Shown one piece after another: positions 16,700-26,312 of a DNA stretch of 64,000 nucleotides (its first letter is position 1; each line of letters starts with the position of its first letter). This DNA comes from Corynebacterium alimapuense (GTDB lineage Bacteria > Actinomycetota > Actinomycetes > Mycobacteriales > Mycobacteriaceae): positions 349,899-413,898 of the forward strand of contig NZ_PTJO01000005.1 in assembly GCF_003716585.1 (NCBI RefSeq), read 5' to 3'. The translations under genes and the position numbers were made by a program. The notes beneath the pieces are model-generated. The model did no database searches and was not told the origin of the DNA. It was given only the letters and a program-made list of their open reading frames with translations.

Positions 16700-17711
16700 G
16701 CACCTGGCGGAAAAACTCCGCGTCTTGAGCTGGACGAAAGTGCGGGTCGCGGGTTTTATCCACCAACACGGCACGAACGCCTTCCACGAAGTCCGGATGA
16801 CGGCGTACTAGTTCGCCCAAACGCCGTTCATTATCGAGGCCTGCACGGAGGTCTTTGGCTTGGCGGTTAGCAGCAAAGAGCTCTGCGGTGGCAATTACCG
16901 CCGAGGGCGAGGAGGCTGACATCAGTTCTTGAACTAGCTCGCGGAACTCATGGTTGGGGTGCGTTGCCAGTGCGGCGTCGATACGCTCCCATGAGGAGCC
17001 ATCGAAGGTGGCATTAATGTCTTTTGCTAACTCTGCAAGCCGAGATTGGCTCTGGGAATCGAGGGCATATTCGACAATCGCGGCCTCAATCCCCTCCGCG
17101 ATGACAGACTCGGCGAACCCAGCTGCATCCGAAACCATATGGGTGGCCGCCCCAGTGTGAATGAGGTCTGCTGGGGTCAAACGGTAGCCGGTGAGTCCAA
17201 TGAATGCGCCGATGGCCGGGTTAGCGCCCGGAAGCCGTTGTAAGAGATAAGACATACCAACATCAGTGATATAACCGATCGCCATCTCTGGCATCGAAAG
17301 CCAGGCTTTGTCCGTGATTATTCGATGTGAGCCATGGAGAGAAATTCCTGATCCTCCGCCCATGACGATGCCATCGATCAACGCGATATAGGGTTTCGGA
17401 AAGTTCGAGATGACATGGTTGAGGTCATATTCTTCGGCGAAAAAAGCGTCAATATCGGCTTGTTGCCCGTTGATAATTCCTTCACGAGCGAAACGCACGT
17501 CGCCGCCGGAGCAAAATGCTTTCGGAGAATGAGAAACGATCAAGACTTGAGTGATGCGATCATCAGCTACCCAGCTTTCGAGGGCTTCAGCGATAATCGT
17601 GATCATGTCATGATTGAGGCTGTTGAGAGCCTTCGGGCGGTTAAGCTCCAGCACGCCGGTAGTCTGGCGAATGGACACCAGCACGGGCGCGTCAGTCGTC
17701 GGTGTAATCAT
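16692..17711 (-). CDS. Enoyl-CoA hydratase/3-hydroxyisobutyryl-CoA hydrolase-family protein
   Basis: A 339-residue crotonase-fold protein of the length and type of 3-hydroxyisobutyryl-CoA hydrolase, an enzyme of valine breakdown. The oxyanion-hole segments are FCSGGDVRF and GIVMGGGSGISLHGSHRI. SMPEMAIGYITDVGMSYLL carries the Glu and Asp used for hydrolysis in this subgroup. A Met-start at 17711 follows TAGACT by 7 nt, a leaderless arrangement; a GTG two codons upstream is less likely. Neighbours do not form a valine pathway, so the exact acyl-CoA substrate is unproven. It converges with the duplicated-domain gene, overlapping by 8 bases. Confidence 0.82.
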   Translation of the reverse strand: MITPTTDAPVLVSIRQTTGVLELNRPKALNSLNHDMITIIAEALESWVADDRITQVLIVSHSPKAFCSGGDVRFAREGIINGQQADIDAFFAEEYDLNHVISNFPKPYIALIDGIVMGGGSGISLHGSHRIITDKAWLSMPEMAIGYITDVGMSYLLQRLPGANPAIGAFIGLTGYRLTPADLIHTGAATHMVSDAAGFAESVIAEGIEAAIVEYALDSQSQSRLAELAKDINATFDGSSWERIDAALATHPNHEFRELVQELMSASSPSAVIATAELFAANRQAKDLRAGLDNERRLGELVRRHPDFVEGVRAVLVDKTRDPHFRPAQDAEFFRQVLS

Positions 17712-17743
17712 GCTCACAAGTCTACGGAGGAAAACAACACCTG

Positions 17744-18529
17744 ATGGAACATCGCCTCATCGCCCTGGATATGGACGGCACGTTACTTGATGGACAGGGA
17801 GCTATCCCAGAGGGTTTTTGGGACGTTCTATCCGAAGCCACTTCTCGGGGAATCACGATCGCACCGGCCTCGGGTCGACAATTGGCCACCTTGCGTTCTA
17901 TGTTCAGCGGACAGCTTGACCCAGGTACTTATATTGCTGAAAACGGCACGTGCGTCTTTCACAACGGATCGGTGGTTTCCACCACTGAGCTAGATCCACT
18001 GGCAGTCCATGCCATCATTGATTCCGCTGATGAGTTTGATCTAGTCATCTGTACCCCCGAGATGGCCTATATCCAGCCAGAGCTAGGCCCCGAAACCCGC
18101 GCAGAAATCGACAAATACTACTTCTCCACTACGGAAGTCTCCGACTTACATGAGGTGGCCGAGCAAGGGGTCATCAAGGTAGCTGCTTTCACCAATCAGG
18201 ATGCTGAAGCGATCATCTATCCGGTGATTAAAGCTGCTGCGCCTGATGAAAATGTCGTGGTCTCTGGCGCACATTGGGTAGATGTGATGAGCCCGAACGC
18301 AGGCAAGGGACGCGCGTTACTCGCTCTAGCAGACACTCTTGGTATCCCGCAGGCACAAACCCTCGCCTTCGGCGATTATCTCAACGATCTGGAGCTGCTA
18401 GAAACAGCTGGTACAGCCTATGCCATGGCCAATGCCCACCCCAAGATCAAGGCCATCGCCGACCACATCGCCCCTGCGAACACCGAATACGGCGTGGTCA
18501 CGGTATTGAAGGAACTGCTGGCAGACTAG
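17744..18529 (+). CDS. Cof-type HAD hydrolase
   Basis: A 261-residue HAD-superfamily phosphatase of the Cof/IIB type. Motif I is IALDMDGTLLDG with the nucleophile Asp, motif II is in the APASGRQ region, and motifs III/IV are the Lys in GKGRALLAL and LAFGDYLNDLELL. A C2-type cap lies between about residues 85 and 185. Family members dephosphorylate sugar phosphates, FMN precursors or pyridoxal phosphate, and the substrate cannot be chosen here. GGAGG lies 13-14 bases before the ATG, a long spacing. The gene ends four bases inside the convergent DUF1648 gene. Confidence 0.85.
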   Translation: MEHRLIALDMDGTLLDGQGAIPEGFWDVLSEATSRGITIAPASGRQLATLRSMFSGQLDPGTYIAENGTCVFHNGSVVSTTELDPLAVHAIIDSADEFDLVICTPEMAYIQPELGPETRAEIDKYYFSTTEVSDLHEVAEQGVIKVAAFTNQDAEAIIYPVIKAAAPDENVVVSGAHWVDVMSPNAGKGRALLALADTLGIPQAQTLAFGDYLNDLELLETAGTAYAMANAHPKIKAIADHIAPANTEYGVVTVLKELLAD

Positions 18530-19248
18530 CTGGCCCAGATTGCCAAGCCGACAGTCAGCAGCATGGGAGCAAGGATCGCTGCGAGGATCCACCATGCTGC
18601 TGGCTTGGCAAAGTTGAAGGTGAGGTTGGCTCCGGAGAGCTGGTCGACTAGGACCCGCTCATCATCTGGGTTGAAATAGAACATTCCCCAGCGGAGCCGC
18701 TCATGATCATTGGCTGGTGGGTACTGCTCATCTAGCTGGCGATTAATGCGTGCGATAGCTCCGAACAAGCCGATACAGCTCAATGCGATAGCGATCAGCA
18801 TCCACCAGATGCTGAAAGAAAAATCCCCGAAGGCCCCATAGCTTTGGTGGATTCCTAGGGAGATGACCACCAAGATCGTGATCATAAACCACGCCAAGGG
18901 ACGTTGAATCGCTTGAAAAAGTGCCAGCGTGCGCTTCTGTTGCGAATTGTCTTGGCCTGGAAAATCTCCCTGCGCAATACTCTTTGCCTGTTGGCTGACC
19001 AGCGCCGAGCTACCTATTCCCGTGGCCATGAGGATCACCGGACCGAGCAGTTGAACAGTCAAAAAACTCGGCAGTGATTTAGCTGTAAAATCATCACCTT
19101 CACCTGCCGCATTAAAATGCACTGGCAGCGGGTCTGGAAGCTGATCGAAATAGGTCAGGGAAAACGCAGTGGAGATCGCGATAAAAATGAGTCCGGCGGA
19201 GTACACCGCCCACGGAACTGGGGCAGTGCTCTCCACCGGGGAACTCAT
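18526..19248 (-). CDS. DUF1648-domain membrane protein
   Basis: A 240-residue integral membrane protein with about five hydrophobic segments. The segment FDQLPDPLPVHFNAAGEGDDFTAK after the first span is the classic DUF1648 signature (LP..IP.H...G), found also in SdpI-like proteins. Function is unknown; some relatives act in signalling or immunity to toxic peptides. It lies 6 bases downstream of ppk2 on the same strand and is probably co-transcribed with it. The 3' end overlaps the convergent HAD gene by four bases. Confidence 0.75.
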   Translation of the reverse strand: MSSPVESTAPVPWAVYSAGLIFIAISTAFSLTYFDQLPDPLPVHFNAAGEGDDFTAKSLPSFLTVQLLGPVILMATGIGSSALVSQQAKSIAQGDFPGQDNSQQKRTLALFQAIQRPLAWFMITILVVISLGIHQSYGAFGDFSFSIWWMLIAIALSCIGLFGAIARINRQLDEQYPPANDHERLRWGMFYFNPDDERVLVDQLSGANLTFNFAKPAAWWILAAILAPMLLTVGLAIWAS

Positions 19249-19254
19249 TGAGCG

Positions 19255-20145
19255 CTACTTCTTGTCTTTCTTACTCTTCTTGCTTTTCTTCTTGCCTTCT
19301 TGGCGGTCGCGCTCAAGCTTCGCGGCAACATCCGGAACATAGCGGAACTCATCGCGCGGGGGGCGCTGGTAGTTTCCGGAGGGACCTGGACGATCAACGA
19401 TCTCGGGCAAGGGGCGCTCGATCTTCTCATAAGGAATGGTCGAGAGCAGGTGCGCAATGACGTTGATACGCGAACGCTTCTTGTCTTCGCTTTCCACGGT
19501 GAACCACGGTGCGGAGGGAATATCGGTGTGGATAAACATCTCATCCTTAGCGCGGGAGTACTCCTCCCACCGGGTGATCGACTGCAGATCCATCGGTGAG
19601 AGCTTCCAGCGACGCAACGGATCTTCCAACCGGGATTGGAAGCGTGCAGCCTGCTCCTCATCGGAGACTGAGAACCAGTATTTACGGATCATGATCCCGT
19701 CTTCGACAAGCATGCGTTCAAAGATCGGAGCCTGGTGTAGGAAGCGGCGGTACTCCTGGGAGGAGCAAAAGCCCATCACGCGCTCAACGCCAGCGCGGTT
19801 GTACCAGGAGCGGTCAAAGATGACGATCTCACCAGCGGTGGGCAGCTTTTCCACATAGCGCTGGAAGTACCACTGGCCCTGCTCCCGAGAGTTCGGGGCC
19901 GGCAGGGCTTCAATACGTGCACTGCGCGGGTTCAGGTACTGAGTGATCCGCTTGATAGCGGAGCCCTTTCCCGCAGCGTCGCGGCCTTCCATGATGATGA
20001 CCACACGTGCACCGGTTTCAACGACCCACTGCTGAAGGTCAACCAGCTCAGCCTGCAGGCGCTTGAGTTCTTTTTCATAGGCTTGCCGGTTGAGTTTAGC
20101 TGGCGAAGGAGTCTTATCTTTGTCCGCTTTGTCCTTTTTTCCCAT
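19255..20145 (-). CDS. ppk2: Polyphosphate kinase 2
   Basis: A 296-residue class I PPK2. It transfers phosphate between polyphosphate and nucleoside diphosphates, favouring ATP/GTP synthesis. The Walker A loop is MEGRDAAGKGSAIKR, the Walker B and lid region is IVIFDRSWYNRAGVERVMGF, and RRWKLSPMDLQS is typical. Both termini are Lys-rich; the C-terminal 20 residues are almost all Lys, Ser and Asp/Glu, possibly for polyphosphate binding. The ATG lies 7 nt after TAGGCT, a leaderless arrangement. C. glutamicum has two such enzymes; which one this matches was not determined. Confidence 0.92.
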   Translation of the reverse strand: MGKKDKADKDKTPSPAKLNRQAYEKELKRLQAELVDLQQWVVETGARVVIIMEGRDAAGKGSAIKRITQYLNPRSARIEALPAPNSREQGQWYFQRYVEKLPTAGEIVIFDRSWYNRAGVERVMGFCSSQEYRRFLHQAPIFERMLVEDGIMIRKYWFSVSDEEQAARFQSRLEDPLRRWKLSPMDLQSITRWEEYSRAKDEMFIHTDIPSAPWFTVESEDKKRSRINVIAHLLSTIPYEKIERPLPEIVDRPGPSGNYQRPPRDEFRYVPDVAAKLERDRQEGKKKSKKSKKDKK

Positions 20146-20167
20146 GTCAAAGAGCCTACCGTTAGAA

Positions 20168-20491
20168 CTAGTCGACGCTGAACTCAGCCATGCGGTCCCA
20201 CCCAGTTTTACCCGGAATCACAGTGTTGATGATCTGTGGAGTCTCTTTCAGTATGGCTGGGAACATTTCCGTGGCCTTCTGGAAATGGGCCGAACCCACA
20301 TGAGCCTCAGCAGCATCATCGTCGAAGGCTTCAATGAGAAGGTATTCATTCGGATCATCTGTGTTTCGGAACCAATCAAAGAAAATACAGCCAGGTTCCG
20401 CGCGTGTGGCCTCAGTAAACTCTGACACGGTCACGCGGAAGTTCTCAACGTACTCGGGAAGTGGACGGAATCGGACATTAATGAGGATCAT
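20168..20491 (-). CDS. Antibiotic biosynthesis monooxygenase (ABM) family protein
   Basis: A 107-residue ferredoxin-like ABM-domain protein. The N-terminal MILINVRFRPLPEYVENFR strand and helix, EPGCIFFDWFRNTDDPNEYLLIE and HVGSAHFQ with conserved His match YgiN-type small monooxygenases and related heme or quinol-binding proteins. It probably acts as a cytosolic dimer; the substrate is unknown. The ATG lies 6 nt after TAGAAT, which overlaps the end of gabR, so a leaderless transcript is likely. Confidence 0.78.
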   Translation of the reverse strand: MILINVRFRPLPEYVENFRVTVSEFTEATRAEPGCIFFDWFRNTDDPNEYLLIEAFDDDAAEAHVGSAHFQKATEMFPAILKETPQIINTVIPGKTGWDRMAEFSVD

Positions 20492-20500
20492 GACTCAATT

Positions 20501-22048
20501 CTAACGGTGCTGGGCAGAATCTCGCCAGGTTCGAGATTCACCCAGTGACAATAGGAGTAGCTCTGCACAAGCCACGGGATCCGAAAGATCGACTTCACAG
20601 ATCCGCTCAGCGGTGGCTAAGCGGCTGCGGACCGTATGTCGATGGATACCAAGCCGATCTGCAGTGGTCGAGATCTTGCCGCCTGAACGCAAATAGATAT
20701 CGAGAGTCTGTGCAAGAACGACACCAGATTCTTGGTCATAATCAAAAAGTCGCTGATAGGTCTCATTGAAACGCGTAGCCAATGCGCCCCGGACCGCTGT
20801 GTCATCGAGCCAACGTAGAGTACGAGATTCGGGACCCGCATGTTGTCCAGGTTGGAGAGTCTCTGCGACCGCAGCTAGGTCTTCGACGATGCGCATACGG
20901 AGATCCTGCCAACGCACAGGATTACCGAGGGAGATTCTGGTGTGTTCGACTCCCTGTCCAAAGAGGGAGATAATCTCTGGCACTGATCTGGAACCCCGAA
21001 AGAGCATCAGAGCGGAATTGTCTCCTAGGCTCAGCGCGAACATCTGTCGGCCATCATCCGCCAAGTGATGATCTAGCAGCATATTTGCCCGATTAAAGCT
21101 GCGGCTATTATCAGCGCTGACTACTACTGGGCGTACCCGTCCGGCAGAATCACTGGCCGTGGCGAACACATCAGCCATCGCCTGTTGACTATTGTCCGTT
21201 CCCAGTAACACGGACATGGCCAAAGTGTTGAGCTCACTGGTAGCACGCCTTAAGGAATCTGGCCGCTGCAAAATGATCGCAGCTAGGCCTGCACAATGCT
21301 TGATCACGCTGCGCTCCGGCGATTCGAATGGCCGTGAGCCCACTGCCACGAGTAGGTGATAGCGCTCCCCTTCCCCGATCATGCGATGAATAAGAACGTA
21401 TCTCCCAGCCATCCGGAAGGCAGAGCTTCGGCCTTTCTCTGCGATCGACTTTTCGACAATACCGGAGAGAAACGTTCGATCATCACCCTGAGAAATATGA
21501 GTAACAACTCGGCCATCATTGTCAGTGATCATGATCGACGCGCCAAGGTGCTCAGCCGTGGTGGCGACTAAATCACCAACGCCCCGGTCCACCGCAACTT
21601 GGTTCAGCACTTCCTGGACTTCGAGCAAACGCTGCTGACCACGGAGCCGACGCAGTGCTAGCTCCTCCTGTGCCACGGAGAGAATCGAAACAAATGGAGT
21701 CTCCCGGGGCACCTCGAACACTGAGAGTCCCTGATGGCGGGCGGCGTCGATTAGCCGGGGTGGAACCCGATCAACGATCATTCCCGTCCCGAATCCAATG
21801 GCGACTACTCCGGCGTCGCCGAGCCTGTGGACATAGTCTTCGATGGCGCCTGGCCGATAGTCCAATGCCACTCCGACGGTGAGGATAATCGCACCGGAAT
21901 GAACGAATTCGACCGTTTCTACCAGTTCACTGGGTTGAACTACCGAGAAGGAATCATATCCACGCAATAGCGGTCGCAGATTAAGGCTTCGTTGTCGGTA
22001 GAGCCACGTCAGGCTGAGCTCTTCGGCGGGTACAAATATCTCAGACAT
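20501..22048 (-). CDS. gabR: PucR-type transcriptional regulator, likely GABA regulator
   Basis: A 515-residue regulator with an N-terminal PucR-like ligand domain (about residues 10-125), a middle GAF-like region (AEHLGASIMITDNDGRVV) and a C-terminal HTH of the PucR type (GGKISTTADRLGIHRHTVRSRL). It lies divergent to gabT-gabD-gabP. In C. glutamicum the PucR-type GabR activates this operon, so the same role is inferred. The ATG at 22048 sits inside a perfect 15-base inverted repeat, ATAGTTG-G-CAACTAT, which may be an autoregulatory operator. A TTG three codons upstream is a possible alternative start. Confidence 0.85.
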   Translation of the reverse strand: MSEIFVPAEELSLTWLYRQRSLNLRPLLRGYDSFSVVQPSELVETVEFVHSGAIILTVGVALDYRPGAIEDYVHRLGDAGVVAIGFGTGMIVDRVPPRLIDAARHQGLSVFEVPRETPFVSILSVAQEELALRRLRGQQRLLEVQEVLNQVAVDRGVGDLVATTAEHLGASIMITDNDGRVVTHISQGDDRTFLSGIVEKSIAEKGRSSAFRMAGRYVLIHRMIGEGERYHLLVAVGSRPFESPERSVIKHCAGLAAIILQRPDSLRRATSELNTLAMSVLLGTDNSQQAMADVFATASDSAGRVRPVVVSADNSRSFNRANMLLDHHLADDGRQMFALSLGDNSALMLFRGSRSVPEIISLFGQGVEHTRISLGNPVRWQDLRMRIVEDLAAVAETLQPGQHAGPESRTLRWLDDTAVRGALATRFNETYQRLFDYDQESGVVLAQTLDIYLRSGGKISTTADRLGIHRHTVRSRLATAERICEVDLSDPVACAELLLLSLGESRTWRDSAQHR

Positions 22049-22061
22049 AGTTGGCAACTAT
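22047..22061. promoter_or_regulatory. Inverted repeat over gabR start
   Basis: ATAGTTGGCAACTAT is a perfect 7-1-7 inverted repeat that includes the gabR start codon and lies 116 bases before gabT. It is a candidate operator in the gabR-gabT intergenic region. Confidence 0.5.
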
Positions 22062-22176
22062 CCATTCTGGACAATTTTTAGGATTGCTTTCGCCACAGAG
22101 TACATGGTCTGTGCTTCCATCCCAGCGCATACTCATCCTCAACAACAATCGATCCCCGAAAATAATTGAGGCTTCC

Positions 22177-23505
22177 ATGAAAGACCTGACCTACCGTCTC
22201 CCCCAGCGTCGTGAGCTCACCACCGCATTGCCCGGCCCTAAAAGCCGCGAGTTGAGCGCTCGACGAGAAGCAGCGGTCACCGCAGCCGTCTCCCCCGGAC
22301 TGCCCGGCTGGGTAGTTGATGCTGATGGCGGCGTGCTACTCGACGCCGACGGCAACTCCTTCATCGACTTTGCCTCTGGCATCGCGGTGACCAGCGTTGG
22401 CGCATCCAACGCCAAGGTCGCCGAGGCAGTAGCCGAAGCTGCCAGTCATTTCACCCACACCAGCTTCATGGTCTCGCCTTATGAGTCTTATGTGGCAGTG
22501 GCCGAAAAACTCAACGAAATCACTCCCGGAGATCACGCCAAGAAATCAGTCCTTCTCAACTCCGGTGCCGAAGCGGTAGAAAATGCCGTGAAAATCGCGC
22601 GTTCCTATACCGGCAAGAACGCAGTGCTCGTTTTTGATAACTCTTACCACGGGCGAACCAACCTGACGATGGCCATGACCGCCAAGAATAAGCCCTATAA
22701 GACCGGATTCGGCCCCTTGGCCAGCGAGGTCTACCGCGCGCCGATGTCCTACCCACTACGCGATGGGCTTTCCGGTGCAGAGGCCGCCGCCCGCTCCATC
22801 CGGGCCATTGAACAGCAGGTCGGCGCAGAAAACCTCGCCTGCCTGGTCATCGAACCGATCCAGGGCGAGGGTGGATTCATCGAACCAGCCGCAGGCTTCC
22901 TGCCCGCACTGAGCCAGTGGTGCACCGAGAACAACGTGGTTTTCGTCGCCGATGAGATCCAGGCAGGTCTCTGCCGCACCGGTTCCTGGTTTGCCTGCGA
23001 TCAAGAAGGGGTTGTCCCCGACCTGGTCACCACTGCCAAGGGCATTGCTGGTGGCATGCCGTTGTCAGCGGTCACCGGCCGGTCCGAGATCATGGATGCC
23101 CCGGTAGTTGGCGGACTCGGAGGCACCTACGGTGGCAACCCCGTCGCCTGCGCCGCGGCAATTGCTGCCATCTCTGAGATGGAAGAACACGATCTCGCTG
23201 CTCGGGCGCTTGAGATCGAGGCCATTATCCGTGAGGTCTTCGAACCGCTCAACGGCCAGGACACAGTCGCAGAAATCCGTGGACGTGGAGCGATGGTTGC
23301 TCTTGAGCTGGTCGATGCCGAAGGCCACCCCAATGCTGCACTCACCGCTAAGGTCGCCGCCGAATGCAAGGCCCAGGGCATCTTGCTGTTGACCTGCGGC
23401 ATGGATGGAAACGTCATCCGCCTCTTGCCGCCGCTGGTGATCAGCGAAGAACTACTCCGCGATGGACTTAACGTCCTAGTCAAGTCCATTAACGCCAACT
23501 CCTAA
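22177..23505 (+). CDS. gabT: 4-aminobutyrate aminotransferase
   Basis: A 442-residue class III PLP aminotransferase converting GABA and 2-oxoglutarate to succinic semialdehyde and glutamate. Motifs include NSGAEAVENAVKIAR, YHGRTNLTMAMT, VIEPIQGEGGF, VFVADEIQAGLCRTG and the PLP Lys in TTAKGIAGGMPLSAV. The start at 22177 has GAGG 5 bases upstream and opens a typical N-terminus (KDLTYRLPQRRELTTALPGP); an upstream in-frame start would overlap gabR. It heads gabT-gabD-gabP, with a 31-base gap to gabD. Confidence 0.93.
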   Translation: MKDLTYRLPQRRELTTALPGPKSRELSARREAAVTAAVSPGLPGWVVDADGGVLLDADGNSFIDFASGIAVTSVGASNAKVAEAVAEAASHFTHTSFMVSPYESYVAVAEKLNEITPGDHAKKSVLLNSGAEAVENAVKIARSYTGKNAVLVFDNSYHGRTNLTMAMTAKNKPYKTGFGPLASEVYRAPMSYPLRDGLSGAEAAARSIRAIEQQVGAENLACLVIEPIQGEGGFIEPAAGFLPALSQWCTENNVVFVADEIQAGLCRTGSWFACDQEGVVPDLVTTAKGIAGGMPLSAVTGRSEIMDAPVVGGLGGTYGGNPVACAAAIAAISEMEEHDLAARALEIEAIIREVFEPLNGQDTVAEIRGRGAMVALELVDAEGHPNAALTAKVAAECKAQGILLLTCGMDGNVIRLLPPLVISEELLRDGLNVLVKSINANS

Positions 23506-23536
23506 AGCTCACGGTCCCCCAAGTCAAGGAACCCAG

Positions 23537-25003
23537 ATGATCCTCTCCCCGCTCCTGCCCCCTGATCTTCCCACCGGCCTTTGGCTGGGAACGAGCAACC
23601 GCGCCGCTACCACCGATTCCACCTTCGAGGTCGAGGATCCTGCCACCGGCGAGGTGCTGGCCACCGTGGCCGATGCCGACTCTGCCGATTGGAACGCCGC
23701 ACTCGATGCCGCGATGACAGCTCAGCAACAGTGGGCACCGGTGACCTCTCGTCGCCGCTCGGAGATGCTCAGCGCTCTATTTTCCGAGCTCACTCGCCGC
23801 ACTGAGGACTTTGCCCGAGTCATGACCCTCGAGATGGGAAAGCCACTTGCGGAGGCCCGCGGCGAGGTCGCCTACGGTGCTGAGTACTTCCGCTGGTTCG
23901 CTGAAGAAGCCGTCCGCATACCTGGCCGCTACGCCACCGCTCCTAGTGGGCTCGGTCAGCTGACGGTCACGCGCACCCCGGTTGGCCCGGTATTGGCCAT
24001 CACCCCATGGAACTTCCCACTGGCTATGGCCACTCGTAAGATCGCTCCGGCACTCGCTGCTGGTTGCCCGGTGATCGTCAAGCCAGCCGCCGAAACTCCG
24101 CTAACCATGCTGTTATTGGGTGAGGTCTTCGCCGAGGTCTTTGGCCGCTTCAATGTCCCCGAAGGTCTGGTCTCGATCATTCCGACCACTCACGCAGCAG
24201 AACTATCCGCGGAATTGATGTCCGATCCGCGCTTGCGGAAGGTCACTTTCACTGGTTCCACCCCGGTGGGACGGCAGTTGGTCCGGCAGTCGGCTGAGAA
24301 TCTCTTGCACACTTCCATGGAGCTAGGCGGCAACGCTCCCTTCGTCGTCGCCGCCGATGCAGATCTTGATCTAGCGATTGAGGGTGCAATCTTCGCCAAG
24401 ATGCGTAACGGTGGCGAGGCGTGCACCGCGGCCAACCGCATCTATGTCGATCAGTCAGTAGCTAACGAGTTCACTACGCGTCTTGTCGAGCGCATCGCTG
24501 GCTACCAGCCCGGACACGGCTTAGATGAGACAACCACACTCGGGCCTATTATCACCGAGCGCCAACTCGATCGCATCGCTGCGCTAGTCGACGCCGCCGT
24601 CGAGGCCGGCGCGACAGTGGCCACCGGCGGACACAAGATCGAGGGTGCGGGGAATTTCTTCCAGCCGACGGTGCTCACCGAGGTTCCAGCTGGCCAAGAT
24701 ATCCTCACCCAAGAAATCTTCGGCCCGGTGGTCACCATCACCACCTTCGATGGACTCGAAGAGGGCGTCACATTGGCCAATGACACCGAATTCGGTCTGG
24801 CCGCTTATGGGTTTAGTTCTTCCACCCAGGGTGCTGCTTACCTGAGCACCCATCTCCAGGCGGGCATGATCGGAATCAACCGAGCAGCTATCTCCGACCC
24901 AGCTGCCCCCTTTGGCGGGATTGGCCAGTCCGGTTTTGGCCGCGAAGGCGGCATCGAAGGCATCGAGGAATACCTCGACGTCAAATACATCGCTACTTCT
25001 TAA
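23537..25003 (+). CDS. gabD: Succinate-semialdehyde dehydrogenase
   Basis: A 488-residue aldehyde dehydrogenase oxidising succinic semialdehyde to succinate. ALDH motifs are VLAITPWNFPLAMATRK, TFTGSTPVGRQL, the catalytic Glu in MELGGNAPF and the catalytic Cys in NGGEACTAANRI, where EAC replaces the usual QxC. ITTFDGLEEG and PFGGIGQSGFGREGG complete the fold. AAGGAA lies about 6 bases before the ATG. With gabT upstream and gabP downstream, it completes the GABA shunt to the TCA cycle. NAD or NADP preference is not decided. Confidence 0.93.
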   Translation: MILSPLLPPDLPTGLWLGTSNRAATTDSTFEVEDPATGEVLATVADADSADWNAALDAAMTAQQQWAPVTSRRRSEMLSALFSELTRRTEDFARVMTLEMGKPLAEARGEVAYGAEYFRWFAEEAVRIPGRYATAPSGLGQLTVTRTPVGPVLAITPWNFPLAMATRKIAPALAAGCPVIVKPAAETPLTMLLLGEVFAEVFGRFNVPEGLVSIIPTTHAAELSAELMSDPRLRKVTFTGSTPVGRQLVRQSAENLLHTSMELGGNAPFVVAADADLDLAIEGAIFAKMRNGGEACTAANRIYVDQSVANEFTTRLVERIAGYQPGHGLDETTTLGPIITERQLDRIAALVDAAVEAGATVATGGHKIEGAGNFFQPTVLTEVPAGQDILTQEIFGPVVTITTFDGLEEGVTLANDTEFGLAAYGFSSSTQGAAYLSTHLQAGMIGINRAAISDPAAPFGGIGQSGFGREGGIEGIEEYLDVKYIATS

Positions 25004-25055
25004 CCCGACGATCCACCCCACCCCCAACAATCCACCAGACAGAAAGGCCCCGGAC

Positions 25056-26279
25056 ATGTCCTCCCCCACTGTGTCTACGACACCGGAAACCACTCCTCCA
25101 AAGGCCCCCGGCCTGACGTTCTGGCAGGGTGTCGCTCTGATCTTCGGCACCAATATCGGCGCTGGCGTCCTCAGCCTTCCCTTCGCTGCACGCAACGGTG
25201 GCTTCTTAGCGCTAGCTATCGCACTGTTGATCGCTGGTACCTTGACTACCATTTCCATGCTCTATGTGGCAGAGGTATCGCTGCGTACCAAAGAACCCCT
25301 GCAGCTTTCTGGTCTAGCAGAGAAATACCTGGGCCAATTCGGCCGTTGGCTGGTTTTTGCTGCGATCGTGGTCAATGGCATCGGTGCTTTGATCGCTTAC
25401 GCCGCAGGATCAGGCATGCTCATCAATAATATCCTCGGGGTTTCTCCGACGATTGGCACCGTAGCCTTCTACGCAATCGGTTCCTTCGTGATGTGGAAAG
25501 GCCTGCACGCGACTGGACGAGTCGAGGCCGCCATCACCCTCGGAATGGCCGCAATCATCATCATTCTCGTCAGCTGGACAATCTTCGGGCCGGGCATTGA
25601 AGCCGAGAACCTCTTGGTCTTCCGCCCCTATTTCATCATCCCGATCATGAACCTCGCAGTGTTTACCTTCCTGGCACAGTACGTCGTCCCGGAGCTCGCA
25701 CGCGGCATGGAGCAGACCCCTGCCATGCTGCCGAGAGCCATCGTCGCAGGTATGGCAATTACCGGATTTACCTTGGCATTGGTACCTTTCGCTGCCCTCG
25801 GTTTGATGGGCACCGACGTCACTGAAGTAGTAACCATTGCTTGGGGCGAGCAACTTGGCACCGTGGCATATTATCTTGCCAATGTCTTCGCCCTCGCTGC
25901 GATGCTGACGTCGTTTTTGGCGATTGGCTTCACCATGATGCGCAATGTGCTCAACATGTTCCACTGGGGTTCTGCCTCCTGGCACGGGTTGGCAGCCCTG
26001 CTGGTGACCATCATTCCGCCGTTGAGCATCAATTTCCTCGGGCTTGGCGGATTCGTCTCCGCACTGACCTACGCTGGCGGCTTCGCCGGAGCGATCATGT
26101 CGGTCATCCCCGTCTTGTTGCTACATGCCACCCGAAAGTACGGCGACCGAGCACCAGCGTGGACGGTCGGTTGGGCTTCCCACCCGGTTATCCAGGCGAC
26201 GATCATCATCGTCTACGTCACAGCGTTTATCTACTCGATCATGTCGTTGACCGGCTTCGTACCTGAGGGCTGGGCCTAA
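25056..26279 (+). CDS. gabP: GABA permease, aromatic amino acid permease-like type
   Basis: A 407-residue permease with about 11 membrane spans, beginning FWQGVALIFGTNIGAGVLSLP, the glycine-rich first helix of the amino acid/polyamine/organocation-type fold. It resembles tryptophan/tyrosine-type permeases more than the classical E. coli GabP. C. glutamicum has such an atypical GABA importer in the same operon position, so the role is inferred from synteny. The ATG at 25056 has AGAAAGG 7 bases upstream; an earlier in-frame start would run through gabD. The operon ends here, with no clear terminator before the convergent ABC-F gene. Confidence 0.82.
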   Translation: MSSPTVSTTPETTPPKAPGLTFWQGVALIFGTNIGAGVLSLPFAARNGGFLALAIALLIAGTLTTISMLYVAEVSLRTKEPLQLSGLAEKYLGQFGRWLVFAAIVVNGIGALIAYAAGSGMLINNILGVSPTIGTVAFYAIGSFVMWKGLHATGRVEAAITLGMAAIIIILVSWTIFGPGIEAENLLVFRPYFIIPIMNLAVFTFLAQYVVPELARGMEQTPAMLPRAIVAGMAITGFTLALVPFAALGLMGTDVTEVVTIAWGEQLGTVAYYLANVFALAAMLTSFLAIGFTMMRNVLNMFHWGSASWHGLAALLVTIIPPLSINFLGLGGFVSALTYAGGFAGAIMSVIPVLLLHATRKYGDRAPAWTVGWASHPVIQATIIIVYVTAFIYSIMSLTGFVPEGWA

Positions 26280-26312
26280 ATATCAGCCCCAGCCTGTCGT
26301 GGTTGAGCAGCT

